A stretch of DNA of 64,000 nt from Stictocephala bisonia (GCA_035578905.1 JAQJVL010000158.1:1420501-1484500), one strand, 5' to 3'; positions 22,598-34,870 are shown, counted from the first letter of the stretch. The notes: generated by a model not told the origin, from the letters alone. Made by a program: numbers and translations.

Positions 22598-22816
22598 ATG
22601 ACTAAACGCCGATTATATCGGCTTGTAGCGGTTTTAGTCCAACAGTGTGTAGCTCTGAGATCCGCCCTCTGCGGTTCTGGCTACGAAGTGGTAAGCCAAT
22701 GTAGCCAGTCTTTGGATATCATCTACAAAGCCGATCTCATTGGACCTCGGCGGTCAAAGGGTTACACAAGTCACAAGGGTGATGGCAGCAAATGTCGCAG
22801 CAGGTCCTGGCAGTGA
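22598..22816. other. Short GC-richer block with hairpins, no gene recognised
   Basis: The block contains GCCGATTATATCGGC and TGGCTAC...GTAGCCA inverted repeats and runs into the CGGCGGTCAAAGGGTTA terminus. It is therefore more likely the subterminal region of a transposon than a gene, although a 72-codon open frame crosses it. Confidence 0.45.
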
Positions 22817-23269
22817 AGCAAAAGACATTACAACAAATTTGAGCAGTAGCAAAAGGGTACAAGTTTACAAATATACATTCTTTTGTTATTCCTGAATGGG
22901 ACAATAAGAAACAGTGTAGGCTTTTAATCTGAATTTTACAGATTTGAAAACAACCGCATTTGAGTCAGTTGCCAATATGAATGGAAATTTAGATGAGCTA
23001 GGTTAGGGGTTAACCTGACCAATTAACCCGACATCCTAATTTAGCTTGGATATTTTTGCTAACTTGTACTTAAATTTATTTATCAACATAGGCATCAATA
23101 TTTTGCGGACATCTAATGAATAAAGAATATCTTACAGCCTAGGGTAGAAACATTCCTATCCTCATAATAAACCTCCTTAGACAATCAAAAAGAAACTCAA
23201 TGGGTTTGGCCTTATATAACATAATTATGCATGGAGAAATAATGACAATAGTTTAAAAATGCAACTTAC

Positions 23270-23443
23270 CTCTAAATAGGGACTGCATGCTGATAACACT
23301 ACTTTATGGGCTTTCAGATATTGTCCATCTGCAGCTAAGGTACAATCGACTAGCGTCTGACTTTCTAACAAATTATCAAACACGGACACTAAAGTACTTT
23401 GATGATTGTTCCACCGTAAACAAAACTGTTGATCGCTAGCCAT
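23270..23443 (-). CDS. lola: First coding exon of the lola-like BTB gene
   Basis: The ATG (minus strand, ending at 23443) opens MASDQQFCLRWNNHQSTLVS and runs 58 codons through LVDCTLAADG and LKAHKVVLSACSPYLE to a perfect GTAAGT donor. This is the N-terminal half of a BTB/POZ domain of the insect BTB-TTK group; the FCLRWNNHQS start is diagnostic. By eye it resembles Lola more than Tramtrack, Broad or Fruitless (LVDCTLAA, KAHKVVLSACSPY). The start is set by the conserved Met-Ala/Asp-(x)-Asp-Gln-Gln opening. BTB domains of this group mediate dimerisation of nuclear transcription factors. The domain is completed by the exon at 1-392. Confidence 0.9.
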
Positions 23444-23570
23444 AATTAATAGTCTTTCAGTCTTAAAATGTAAGAATTAACTGATAATAAAGTAAAAAAA
23501 TTGTGGAAAACATTTAAGTAAACTTAACAAACATGGAGGCCGCACGCAACAGAGGAAGAGAAGCCAACGA
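23444..23570 (-). other. Probable 5' UTR part of the BTB start exon
   Basis: On the minus strand a strong polypyrimidine tract and CAG (CTTCCCTTCTCTTTCCCAG) end at 23571. This gives an exon that would run from 23570 to the donor at 23269. The leader contains a short upstream open frame (ATGTTTGTTAAGTTTACTTAA) before the main ATG. A nearer weak acceptor (ACATTTTAAG) is an alternative. Confidence 0.5.
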
Positions 23571-24865
23571 CTGGGAAAGAGAAGGGAAGGGGAAGCGATG
23601 TTGCCACATTTCAAACTTCATACAAAAAATTTGTAATATACCGGTTTAAAAGTTAGTTAATTAATTATTTCAAATAAATAAAACGTGAGAAATTAACATC
23701 ACCTACATAATAAATATAATTTGGTCACATAATAACAGATAATCTTTGCATGATACGTGAGGAATTATTTTGTAAAATCAATTTTAGTATACTAGCAATT
23801 ACAACACTGTTTGGCACGTACATGTACATCTGGCAACATAGCACAAAATGTATAAAAGTAGTACAATGGTGGCAATTCTAAGGGATTTTAGAGATACAGA
23901 AAAATAGATCTTAAACAATTACAATATATCCGTACGGATATTGATTTGGCCGGGAAAATAGTCTCATACGTTGTAACAGTGATATGTTTTGCACTCATAT
24001 TTTTCATAATAATGCTGAGACTCACTCTTTTAACTTGATATAATTTTGACAGTCACAAAGAAAATAAAATTAGCTTCACATTTTTAGGAAAGAGGAGTGC
24101 CTCCCAGCATCCATTTCCAATGGAATCCATTATATTTCATCTTAAAATGTCAAGGCCAATAAGTACGCAGTATTATTACTTTACGGTTTTCTTTAGTGAA
24201 ACTTTGTTTTTCAAAAGTAATAAATTACTGGACTAAAACTCAAATATAATTCATTATAGTTATGTCTTGAAGTGTAAAAATAGTATACTTTCTGTACAAG
24301 TTATTGACCCGGTAAACTGTGGGCTCAGGCGCAGAAGTAGAACGAAATTACAAGGGAAAATATTCTGCTGCAATGACGTTAACGATTTTCTGGAATGTTA
24401 TTAATTATCTTCGTGATATTACTCAATGTCATATCCTCGCTTTGTTTCACAAATATTATCTATTTATTTGTAATTGTATTTACTATAGTAAAACGCCGGT
24501 TAATTTTAGGCTAAAAGAGAGCAAAGAAATGTGTTATCTAACGTTATTATTGTTGGAGAAATACAGTCGCACTTTTCGAAATACAGCCAAACAAATAATG
24601 AGAAATGCAGTATTTGCTTCTCTCTTGTGAAGCATTGCGTTCATTTTCTTTTTTATTGCAGCCAAACATAAAATGTATTGTGTTTTAAACTATTCATAAA
24701 AATAGAATTATTATAAATTACTTAATACTCGAATTAAAATGTGAAATGACGTAAATTCAGAACAGGACAAGTTGTTGACTATCTAAACATTATGTGCAGA
24801 AGTAGACTAAGTAGAGTGACACTAGGAGAAATATTTCTTGGAAATTATGTAGAATGGTATTAAAA
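23571..24865. other. Intron or upstream flank, nothing recognised
   Basis: AT-rich sequence upstream of the BTB start exon, with no repeat or coding pattern recognised. An open frame at 24319-24630 has no recognisable motif. Confidence 0.45.
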
Positions 24866-25110
24866 CTAGAGGGATTCACAAAAGAATGTGCTCTATTTCT
24901 TTTGTGAATCCCTCTGGTCTGAGGAAGGTGAGCGTGGTTCACCGAAATCGATAACCATAATATTGGTGCATTTTGTACTTGTATTGTAATATATTTGTGA
25001 ATGTTGTACTTATATTGTAGTAAATTTGTGTTGTGTGACGTTTACTTGTACTATAAAATAATATATTTAATAAAAAGTCAATAAACAACGATTCATTGCT
25101 TTTCGGAAAT
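24866..25110 (+). repeat. Dispersed repeat family C, copy 1
   Basis: The repeat begins with a near-perfect hairpin: AGAGGGATTCACAAAAGAA pairs with TTCTTTTGTGAATCCCTCT (24867-24914). It then carries CTGAGGA, GGTGA...TCACC and CGAAA, followed by an AT-rich tail with AAATTTGTGTTGTGTGACGT. The same body is found at 35700-35885 (minus) and 35930-36580 (plus). The CTGAGGA-stem-GAAA layout recalls hammerhead-like ends of Penelope-type elements but has an extra base before the stem. Confidence 0.65.
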
Positions 25111-25336
25111 AAACAGCGTTAATAACTTCAACGTTAGTGACAATTTATTCATTATTCATGGCAATACAGTACAGATAAAAATATGCAATACAATAATAAT
25201 AATTCTAACTGGTCAGTAAATAAACTCAAATCAATAATATACGCAACTAAAGCAAGAAACTCTATATAACAAACAAGAATTATTATAGATTTAACAGTAA
25301 AACAGATAAGAGGGATCTAAACAGTTAAATAAACAT

Positions 25337-25774
25337 TTAAGAGTCTGCAGAGGCTGTCGACTGTGTTGGCTTTAAACCCATCAATATTAAAAAGAACAAT
25401 GTTATTTTCGAACCGGACATACGATCACGCATCCAAATTAAACAGTTATTTTTATATGGTTTTTTCCAAACGAATTGCATTTGATCAAGAATTAAATTGC
25501 ACGTTGGCGTTGTTTTGCGAATTCTGAATTAGTTTTATCGAAAAAAATTCAAAGAATATTTAGTTTGAAGTTTTTATTTTCACCTATTTTTCAAAACTAG
25601 ACGTATGTATTCAAAATATTAAAAGCAAGCCCAATGCTCAATATGATAACGTTTAAAATGACACCTCATACATAACTTTTGGTCAATAAATAACAAAAAA
25701 ATATGAATTCACAAATAACATTGTTCTTGTGGGATTAAAAACCAACAAGGCTGACAGCCTCTGCAGACTCTTAA
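25337..25774. mobile_element. TTAA-flanked MITE, 438 bp
   Basis: TTAA lies at both edges, and terminal inverted repeats of roughly 70 bp begin GAGTCTGCAGAGGCTGTC. The similarity continues inward (TTGTTGG or TGTTGGCTTT, then AAGAACAATGTTATTT). There is no internal coding sequence. The target and size fit a piggyBac-mobilised MITE, but the terminus differs from the CCCTTT type. Confidence 0.8.
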
Positions 25775-26139
25775 GAATGTTTGTACAGTATGCCAAAATG
25801 CCTGAAAAAATAAAAATTCTAGAATTATGAACTTTTCAGATGAAAATGACTGCGAATCATACCATGTGATGATTGAAAATGACTGAAAATACCATGTGGT
25901 GTAATCATTTTGGTGTTTTAATGAAGGAGTTCATTATACAGAACAAGTTTTTATTACTATCGCTTATTCTGTGGTAAATTATCACAACGATAAAGCTCCC
26001 GGTAAAGGCTACCACACCGTTTCTAAAATGTGTGCAATGATTTCCCGTAGAAAATATTAGACATAGTCTTTATTCACGAAATACGTAAAAACTGTATTCT
26101 ATTATATACTTGATTATTTTTCTATCCTTAATTCGGTTT

Positions 26140-26565
26140 TCAATCCTGAACAATAATTTCAAAACCACTGCCACACATATCAATGATTTCTTCCAAAGCA
26201 CACAAAACATTGCGTGTGACTGGAAACTTTGGCTGATTCCATGCAAATTTCACCAGAGTTGATTGTAACACTTTAAACAAACGACTAATCGATAAAAACA
26301 AACGTGGATACATATTTTGTTGAGAGACTGTTTCAGATTTCACATTAAATTTTAAAGCGATTCGACTACTTTACTTATCAAGGTTTTGAAATTTATGTTC
26401 GAACCATGGCCCGAGCTCCGAAAGGCCACCACCAGCCATGCCCCTGACATAGGCTAAATATTGTATAAGCAGATATACCTATTTGGTGCTTAGTAGTTTC
26501 AGTTGGTGGATGAATCGTTCATAATGGTCAGCAAAGGTTGTCAACCACTCCATGAAAGTAGTTCT
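26140..26565 (-). pseudogene. Coding-like fragments of an unidentified gene
   Basis: On the minus strand one block reads PEKTRENMRTTFMEWLTTFA and then DHYERFIHQLKLLSTK (about 26565-26487). A second frame after about 150 bp reads QNMYPRLFLSISRLFKVLQS and continues through FAWNQPKFPVTRNVLCALEE to a stop at 26140. Composition and helix periodicity look like a real alpha-helical (HEAT-like) protein rather than a transposon. The two blocks are in different segments separated by non-coding sequence, so this is either two exons or a decayed copy. I do not recognise the family. Confidence 0.4.
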
Positions 26566-26884
26566 CATGTTTTCACGCGTTTTCTCAGGGACTACTTTAT
26601 TTAGAGAAAATTAATGTTCTGAGTCATCTTCGGCAAAAAAAAAAAAATGGTTTGAAAATGCATAAATATTCAAGTTTGAAGTAATTTTTGTTTATCTTTT
26701 TTTCTCAAAAACTTTTAAAGTCTAAATCAAATAACATGAAAAATGATGTAGCTGTCTTTTTTTTTATTTTTACACCCATAACTGTACGGCTAGTCATCAT
26801 TAGTTAAAATGAAATTGCTCAGCAATAAACAGATATTACAAGCGACGCATATTACTCGATGTGACATCTACATCTTACATCCTC

Positions 26885-27465
26885 TTCTTCTCCGCAATCC
26901 TTGAGATTGGGGAAACGTCAAATTTCTTCCTTTCGGGGGAATGTGGTTGTAATAGTTTAGTTAGTGAGTTAAGTCAATGAGTTGTGTTCTTCTAAGAAGT
27001 CTGATAGTGAATAGTATGGGTTGAGTATTAGATAGTATTTTAGTTTTTGCGGGAATAGTTTTGGGCTATTAATTGATGTATTTTTTAGTTCTTGTGGGAG
27101 TAAGTTATATAGTTTAGATCCTACGTATGTTGGGGTTTTGCTTGTTTTTGATAGTCTATGTTGTGGTAAGTTGTAGTTCTTGCCTGCCCTGATGTTATAG
27201 TCATGGCATTGGTTTCGGGTTGGAGGCGGGTTCTTTATAGATAGGATTATTGTTTCATAAATATATGTGGATATTAGAGTTAAAATTTTATTTTCTATGG
27301 AATAGGGTTTGCAATGGTCGTTAAATGGTAATTTGTTTATTGTTCTGATAGTTTTTTTCTGGATAATCAGTATTTTTTGAATTTCTTGTTCGCTAGCTGA
27401 TCCCCATGCGACGATACCGTAACGCAAATGGGAAGCAAATAGTGCGTGGTAGGCTATGATGGCTG
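26885..27465 (-). pseudogene. 5'-truncated LINE with intact RT C-terminus
   Basis: A 152-codon minus-strand frame opens near 27427 and extends upstream as HALFASHLRYGIVAWGSAS, the thumb-side motif of non-LTR reverse transcriptases. It continues with KILIIQKKTIRTINK, DHCKPYSIENKILTL, HDYNIRAGKNYNLPQHRLSK and YVGSKLYNLLPQELKN to a stop after EEHNSLT. This order is the typical C-terminus of Jockey-type insect LINE ORF2. The 3' side ends in GGATGTAAGATGTAGATGT, likely the short tandem tail. The RT core is missing at the 5' side, as in most LINE insertions. Confidence 0.85.
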
Positions 27466-28640
27466 TTTTTTTATTTGTTAGCTGTCTGATTAGTTTTATC
27501 TATCGATCAATTTACTCTCGATATTCATTTCGAAGTCGATATGTTAGTTTTGTTTCCATCATTCCTCTCGATTACATTCTCAGAATGCAGACCCGACATC
27601 ATGCAACTGCCCTCTACACAAATACCTCCGCAATATTTGGAATTGCTTGCCATAGGTTTTGTAATAACTCGCTCCTTTTGAGAATTTATGAAAAAGAAAA
27701 ACTCGACATTATTCCCCTTCAATAGATAATTCGTATTTTCCTTGAAATAGTTTAAGAGTTAGCATTTTATTTCTTGTAGAATCATTATGTATTCATGTTA
27801 TTTTTATAAAGAAATGCTGTCCGGATAAGTCTGCATGCTTCACACTCCACCGCTCTCGCTATGCTGCAGTCCGGGGTACAATTTCGCGATTCACTTCATT
27901 CTATCCACGTTTATTAGTCGTTTATCTTGCGTTATTTCCTCAACTCTGCTTCAGTCCTCAACCTTTAGACTTTATTCGTTTACTTATTTATATATTTTAA
28001 GACTTACGAAGTGTTATAAATACGTGGCCTTGCCAAGCTTGGTAGAGCTTTTCGGCGAGGACCATAATATGGAACGTATGATTATACTATTTAAAAAGTA
28101 GTGTACAATATAGGAAGTTTAAGGCAGGCGTTTATTCCGTAATCTTTCATATAGGCAACTTTAAGAATTTGCGACTTATTTGCCTTGGCAGCAAGCTTCA
28201 ATATACAGTACTACAATAAATCAACAAACTACAACAGTATAAATATGAACAAAACAAATAACTAAATACATATTCTTAAGGTGGCCGTTTTCCAAAACTA
28301 TGGCCGACTACTACCTTACCGTCGGCAAACAAAAAACGTGCTTTTCCATTTCAACTGTACGCTTCTTGTTTATTATTACTGTAATTATTAGTTTTTATAT
28401 AGTGAAAATTGTATGATTATAAAAGTCCACATACTGGTGAACCATAAATTGATATTATGATTTTTATAATATATAACAATTATTATGATTTTTACTTTCT
28501 CCCATATGCGTTAGCATAGCGAAAGAACTGTGATCGTCCAAAAAAGATTTTTTACAAGTTGGTCTAAAAATCCATTGTAGGGTCCCTGAACCCAAAAAAG
28601 TGGGTTTTAAAAAAAATTTTGTGTCAGTACGTATATGTGG
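27466..28640. other. Unannotated AT-rich sequence
   Basis: Open frames at 27456-27725 and 27835-28101 have no recognisable motif, no clear splice context and AT-driven composition. Nothing else was recognised. Confidence 0.4.
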
Positions 28641-28654
28641 TGTCTGTATGTGCA

Positions 28655-29270
28655 GTTCACTGGAGACCAAACGGATGGATCAATTTTTATGAAATTTGGT
28701 ATGAGTATTTAGCCAATATCTGCAGAACATTTTTCTCTTTTTTGAACTTTTAGTTTTTTATTTTTATGGGTAAAAACACACAAAAATGGAATTATCTCAA
28801 AAACGGCTCTAACGATTTTGATTACATTTCCAGGAAAGATGTAAATTACAATTTAAAATATTTTAGTAAAAAACGCATGTCTCTAACTTAACTAATTTTT
28901 TTAGTTATGGGAAAAACAACATATTTTGGAATTAAACTGGTAATTTTCAGTTTTGATTTTTTTTAGTATGGGCAAAATATAGGAGAAAGTTTGTGCCAAT
29001 TCTTTGGAACCATTTGTTTTCTTTAAAATTTTAAATAGTGACATTTTGTACCTATTTACAAATGAGTGTTTCCCATATGTAACCGTAAAAAACATAAAAT
29101 ACAACTTTTTTACAAAAATCAACGTATGGTCCACTATAATAGTTCTTCGCCTATCAAATGACACTTCAAGTGACGCGATACAATCATTTTTACGGATAAA
29201 ATCCTTGAAATAGAAAGCCAAGTTTTTGGTGATATTCGTGAAGCGAAACGGCTCCTTAAGACGCCAATCG
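28655..29270. repeat. Probable dispersed element tail
   Basis: Contains GATCAATTTTTATGAAATTT and AAAAACGGCTCTAACGATTT, phrases of the kind that recur in arthropod interspersed repeats. No second copy lies in the window, so this call rests on style alone. Confidence 0.3.
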
Positions 29271-30829
29271 TCAAGATAAGACCAGAATGAGATTATTTTT
29301 CAATGCCAATTATTGGGCTTCGCCGGCGCATTCCGCTAATTGGTTTTCATGTTTAAATAACGCATTAATCTATTGAATAACATGGCTTACTTTGATAACC
29401 CACAGTTATATCGTATATATATTATAAAAATAACACAATAAAAGAACTTATAAACACAATGGTGATAATAATCCTGTCGATAAACACGCTGTGTTTTTTT
29501 TATAACAAGAAATAAAGTTATTATTACTAAAGCTGAAAAGAAATAGCAAGTATTATATATCTAGACTTCGTAAGCTTCAAATTAAAATAATAACAATCGC
29601 AATCGATCTCGTAATTAATTTTGCTGGCAGACTTGTAAAATAACAGAACATCGTACACTACAACATTCACTGTATGGGAGTAGTGATTCAAATCGTTTCT
29701 TAATGAGGTAAACATATTTTAAGGAAACAATATTAATAATAAAACGTAAACTACAGTTAAAAACATTCAACATAAAAATCAATCTCATCGTTTTCTCTGA
29801 CAGACGGTTTGTCCGAAAAATCTTGGATTGAGTTAAAACAATACAAACTTTCTATGCCAAATTACTATAGAGATTGAATTACGATTGCATATGACTGTGG
29901 ATGAGAAAGAGTTTGGATTATTAGTTTTATTTTGTTTTCATGCAATGAATTTTTGTAAAAAACTGTTATTGTAATTACACAAATAAATTAACTATCAATA
30001 AATACAGGTAAAAATAAGCAGCCAAAGGTTCAAACAGTTCCGTTCATTTACAAAATATTTTAAAATTGTTTGATTATGATTGGGATTGAAATGGTAACTC
30101 TGGTGAGTCAGATGAGAACAAATAAAATTGTTTTATAAAAGAAGTATTATAGCGAAGGTTTTTTTTGTTTTTTTTTTATTAATAGAAGATAAGTAAATAC
30201 GCATATTTTATCGAAAGCCAAGTTTGTTGCCACAGAAAAGAAATAACTCTTGGTTCAGCGAATACAGGTAGAGTTCGTCAATACGGGTCGGGGTGAATAC
30301 TGTTCACCAATGTGGGTGAAATGAATTGAGAGCAAGGGCATGCACAAATTTGCAACCCCCCTTATAATTCTGTAAAAGTAATAAAAAACCGTTATTGTTA
30401 TTGGTGAACGACCACTCTTGTTACACCTGAATAACTCATTGAAACGATAATTAATTACTAAACGTTTAACTACAACTCTATAATTTCATAATGGTGATCT
30501 TAAATACCGGACAATATAGTGTTTAGTAAATCAGATTCACACATTATTGCAAAAATCATCTTCGAATAAATGCAAGTATTTAATTTTTTTAATTCAATAA
30601 GTCCATTTATATTGTTGTTATTTTAATTTTGTATTCCTAAAACAATTCTATTCTGAGTAAAAACGCGACATCTTTTCCTTTAGATATGCAAGTGAGGTAG
30701 ACTCACTCGGAAGAAAGAACTCGGGAATCTAGAACTTCCACAAGACTGGTGTGAATATTTACTATCTCAAACGAGACTGGGAAATCCGAATACATTTCTG
30801 TACTTGTAAGACATCATCGGACACTGACC
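29271..30829. other. Unannotated AT-rich sequence
   Basis: No gene or repeat recognised. A local GC patch at 29290-29340 has two CCAATT-type words around GCTTCGCCGGCGCATTCCGC. Confidence 0.4.
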
Positions 30830-31100
30830 AGACAAGTCTACCGTGGGGGGAGGGGGCTTGTCCTTGGTTCAGAACAGACCTGTGGCACTGCCATCGATTT
30901 TATTTTGTTTGGTTGGGCTTCTTTGTCCATGGAACGCGGTAAAGCTGATCCGATCCGTCTTTTCTTTTTCCCGGCCCAGCCGGAGCTGCATCTTCCATCT
31001 TCCTTTGTCTCCTTCCCACGGCTGGAGTGGGGCCATGAGAAACGCACCGGCCATTTTTTACAGTCAGTAATAACCTTGAAGTTATGGAGTTGAAGATTTA
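30830..31100. promoter_or_regulatory. GC-rich island, candidate alternative promoter or 5' exon
   Basis: This is a sharp GC-rich island in AT-rich DNA, with a G-run (GTGGGGGGAGGGGGC), CCCGGCCCAGCCGG and several overlapping open frames on both strands, none of which resembles a known protein. Overlapping frames of this kind are expected from GC-rich DNA poor in stop codons. It lies upstream of the BTB start exon on the minus strand, so an alternative first exon is plausible. Confidence 0.3.
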
Positions 31101-31394
31101 ATTTCCCCAAAGGAATGTAACAACACCTAACTCCTGCTAACAGAATGGAAAGAAAAATAACACAGATAGAAGGCAGTCGTGAAGGAAAATAGTCATACAG
31201 CTCGATATCCAATATCAGAGACATAAATAGCTATTCTACTATTTAATGCTACTAATAGAAACCAATGTTTTGTAGAGAGATGTATTGTTAGTATACAGTA
31301 ATTTAAGTTACAACAACTGAAACTCCAGTAATTTAGAATTTTATTCATAAGATTTTATAGCACTGTACGTATTGTTTGATTTTATATTTAGAAT

Positions 31395-34300
31395 TTTACT
31401 TACTCCTAATCGGCCACATAATTTACGTCTCGTTGTGTCATACTTGACAAACCAAGAATCAAAACCATGTCAGTTATTGCTGTATTATTCTGTTCTAACA
31501 ACGAATACACATCTATCAATATGTGTATTATTGCTACTAACCAGTATCACAAGTCATATTGTACAAACTAAGACACAAACAAGTGTAGTTATTGCTATAT
31601 TATTCTGTACTAACAACGAATAAATATCTATCTATATGTGTATCATTGCTACTAACTAGTATTAAAAGTCATATTGTACAAACTAAGACACAAACAAGTG
31701 TAGTTATTGTTATTGCTATATTATTCTGTACTAACAACGAATAAATATCTATCTATATGTGTATCATTGCTACTAACTAGTATCACAAGTCGTATTGTAC
31801 AAACTAAGACACAAACAAGTGTAGTTATTGCTATATTATTCTGTACTAACAACGAATAAATATCTATCTATATGTGTATCATTGCTACTAACTAGTATTA
31901 AAAGTCATATTGTACAAACTAAGACACAAACAAGTGTAGTTATTGCTATATTATTCTGTACTAACAACGAATAAATATCTATCTATATGTGTATCATTGC
32001 TACTATAACTAGTATTAAAAGTCATATTGTACAAACTAAGAGACAAACAAGTGTAGTTATTGCTATATTATTCTGTACTAACAACGAATAAATATCTATC
32101 TATATGTGTATCATTGCTACTATAACTAGTATTAAAAGTCATATTGTACAAACTAAGACACAAACAAGTGTAGTTATTGCTATATTATTCTGTACTAACA
32201 ACGAATAAATATCTATCTATATGTGTATCATTGCTACTAACTAGTATCACAAGTCGTATTGTACAAACTAAGACACAAACAAGTGTAGTTATTGCTATAT
32301 TATTCTGTACTAACAACGAATAAATATCTATCTATATGTGTATCATTGCTACTAACTAGTATTAAAAGTCATATTGTACAAACTAAGACACAAACAAGTG
32401 TAGTTATTGCTATATTATTCTGTACTAACAACGAATAAATATCTATCTATATATGTATCATTGCTACTAACTAGTATTAAAAGTCATATTGTACAAACTA
32501 AGACACAAACAAGTGTAGTTATTGCTATATTATTCTGTACTAACAACGAATAAATATCTATCTATATGTGTATCATTGCTACTAACTAGTATCACAAGTC
32601 GTATTGTACAAACTAAGACACAAACAAGTGTAGTTATTGCTATATTATTCTGTACTAACAACGAATAAATATCTATCTATATGTGTATCATTGCTACTAA
32701 CTAGTATCACAAGTCGTATTGTACAAACTAAGACACAAACAAGTGTAGTTATTGCTATATTATTCTGTACTAACAACGAATAAATATCTATCTATATGTG
32801 TATCATTGCTACTAACTAGTATTAAAAGTCAAATTGTACAAACTAAGACACAAACAAGTGTAGTTATTGCTATATTATTCTGTACTAACAACGAATAAAT
32901 ATCTATCTATATGTGTATCATTGCTACTAACTAGTATCACAAGTCGTATTGTACAAACTAAGACACAAACAAGTGTAGTTATTGCTATATTATTCTGTAC
33001 TAACAACGAATAAATATCTATCTATATGTGTATCATTGCTACTAACTTGTATCACAAGTCATATTGTACAAACTAAGACACAAACAAGTGTAGTTATTGC
33101 TATATTATTCTGTACTAACAACGAATAAATATCTATCTATATGTGTATCATTGCTACTAACTAGTATCACAAGTCGTATTGTACAAACTAAGACACAAAC
33201 AAGTGTAGTTATTGCTATATTATTCTGTACTAACAACGAATAAATATCTATCTATATGTGTATCATTGCTACTAACTAGTATCACAAGTCATATTGTACA
33301 AACTAAGACACAAACAAGTGTAGTTATTGATGTATTATTCTGTACTAACAACGAATACATATCTATCTATACGTGTATCATTGCTACTAACTAGTATCAC
33401 AAGTCATATTGTACAAACTAAGACACAAACAAGTGTAGTTATTGCTATATTATTCTGTACTAACAACGAATAAATATCTATCTATACGTGTATCATTGCT
33501 ACTAACTAGTATCACAAGTCATATTGTACAAACTAAGACACAAACAAGTGTAGTTATTGCTATATTATTCTGTACTAACAACGAATAAATATCTATCTAT
33601 ATGTGTATCATTGCTACTAACTAGTATCACAAGTCATATTGTACAAACTAAGACACAAACAAGTGTAGTTATTGCTATATTATTCTGTACTAACAACGAA
33701 TAAATATCTATCTATATGTGTATCATTGCTACTAACTAGTATCACAAGTCGTATTGTACAAACTAAGACACAAACAAGTGTAGTTATTGATATATTATTC
33801 TGTACTAACAACGGATAAATATCTATCTATATGTGTATCATTGCTAATAACCAGTATCACAAGTCATATTGTACAAACTAAGACACAAACAAGTGTAGTT
33901 ATTGATATATTATTCTGTACTAACAACGAATAAATATCTATCTATATGTGTATCATTGCTACTAACTAGTATCACAAGTCATATTGTACAAACTAAGACA
34001 CAAACAAGTGTAGTTATTGATGTATTATTCTGTACTAACAACGAATAAATATCTATCTATATGTGTATCATTGCTACTAACTAGTATCACAAGTCATATT
34101 GTACAAACTAAGACACAAACAGTGTAGTTATTGATGTATTATTCTGTACTAACAACGAATAAATATCTATCTATATGTGTATCATTGCTACTAACTAGTA
34201 TCACAAGTCATATTGTACAAACTAATACACAAACAACACAAACAAGTGTAGTTATTGATGTATTATTCTGTACTAACAACGAATAAATGTCTATCTATAT

Positions 34301-34870
34301 GTGTATCATTGCTACTAACTAGTATCACAAGTCATATTGTACAAACTAAGACACAAACAGTGTAGTTATTGATGTATTATTCTGTACTAACAACGAATAA
34401 ATATCTATCTATATGTGTATCATTGCTACTAACTAGTATCACAAGTCATATTGTACAAACTAATACACAAACAACACAAACAAGTGTAGTTATTGATGTA
34501 TTATTCTGTACTAACAACGAATAAATGTCTATCTATATGTGTATCATTGCTACTAACTAGTATCACAAGTCATATTGTACAAACTAAGACACAAACAGTG
34601 TAGTTATTGATGTATTATTCTGTACTAACAACGAATAAATATCTATCTATATGTGTATCATTGCTACTAACTAGTATCACAAGTCATATTGTACAAACTA
34701 ATACACAAACAACACAAACAAGTGTAGTTATTGATGTATTATTCTGTACTAACAACGAATAAATGTATATCTATATGTGTATAAAAACAGTGTCAGATAT
34801 TACTTTATTATTCTGTTCAGACACGTCATGACTCACTGTGTCATACCGTACAAAGTAACAAACACAAACT
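31395..34870. repeat. 115-bp satellite array, about 29 monomers
   Basis: The monomer reads GTTATTGCTATATTATTCTG, TACTAACAACGAATAAATAT, CTATCTATATGTGTATCATT, GCTACTAACTAGTATCACAA, GTCGTATTGTACAAACTAAG and ACACAAACAAGTGTA. Spacing between equivalent bases is 115 bp through the middle of the array. Edge monomers (before 31472 and after 34776) are degenerate. The 3' part forms a higher-order dimer (see findings). Open frames across it are artefacts. Confidence 0.97.

Larger units (their letters stand above)
18108..22767. mobile_element. Possible composite piggyBac-like element enclosing two others
   Basis: The left end TTAAACCTTTGACCGCCGAG (from about 18108) pairs with a right end which, read on the minus strand, is GTAACCCTTTGACCGCCGAG (to about 22767). 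The left end is followed by CTCGGCGG, forming a 70-bp foldback. Two other TTAA elements (18512-19498, 20564-21605) lie inside. No transposase was recognised. The two ends may instead be unrelated solo ends. Confidence 0.35.
393..23269 (-). other. 22.9 kb intron splitting the BTB domain
   Basis: On the minus strand the donor GTAAGT lies at 23264-23269 directly after the codon for Glu58. The acceptor TTTCAG lies at 393-398. Both exons meet in phase 0 and the joined protein reads continuously through a BTB domain, so the intron is well supported. It is filled with transposon remnants listed separately. Confidence 0.8.

Noticed and set aside
24319..24630. 103-codon frame as a gene
   Set aside because: No domain, AT-biased composition and no repeat or splice context; it is compatible with chance.
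30838..31224. 128-codon minus-strand frame as a gene
   Set aside because: Several other frames overlap it on both strands and its peptide has no recognisable motif. A promoter or 5' exon island is more likely.
31395..34870. CRISPR-like array
   Set aside because: The whole 115-bp unit is repeated with no unique spacers; this is a eukaryotic satellite.
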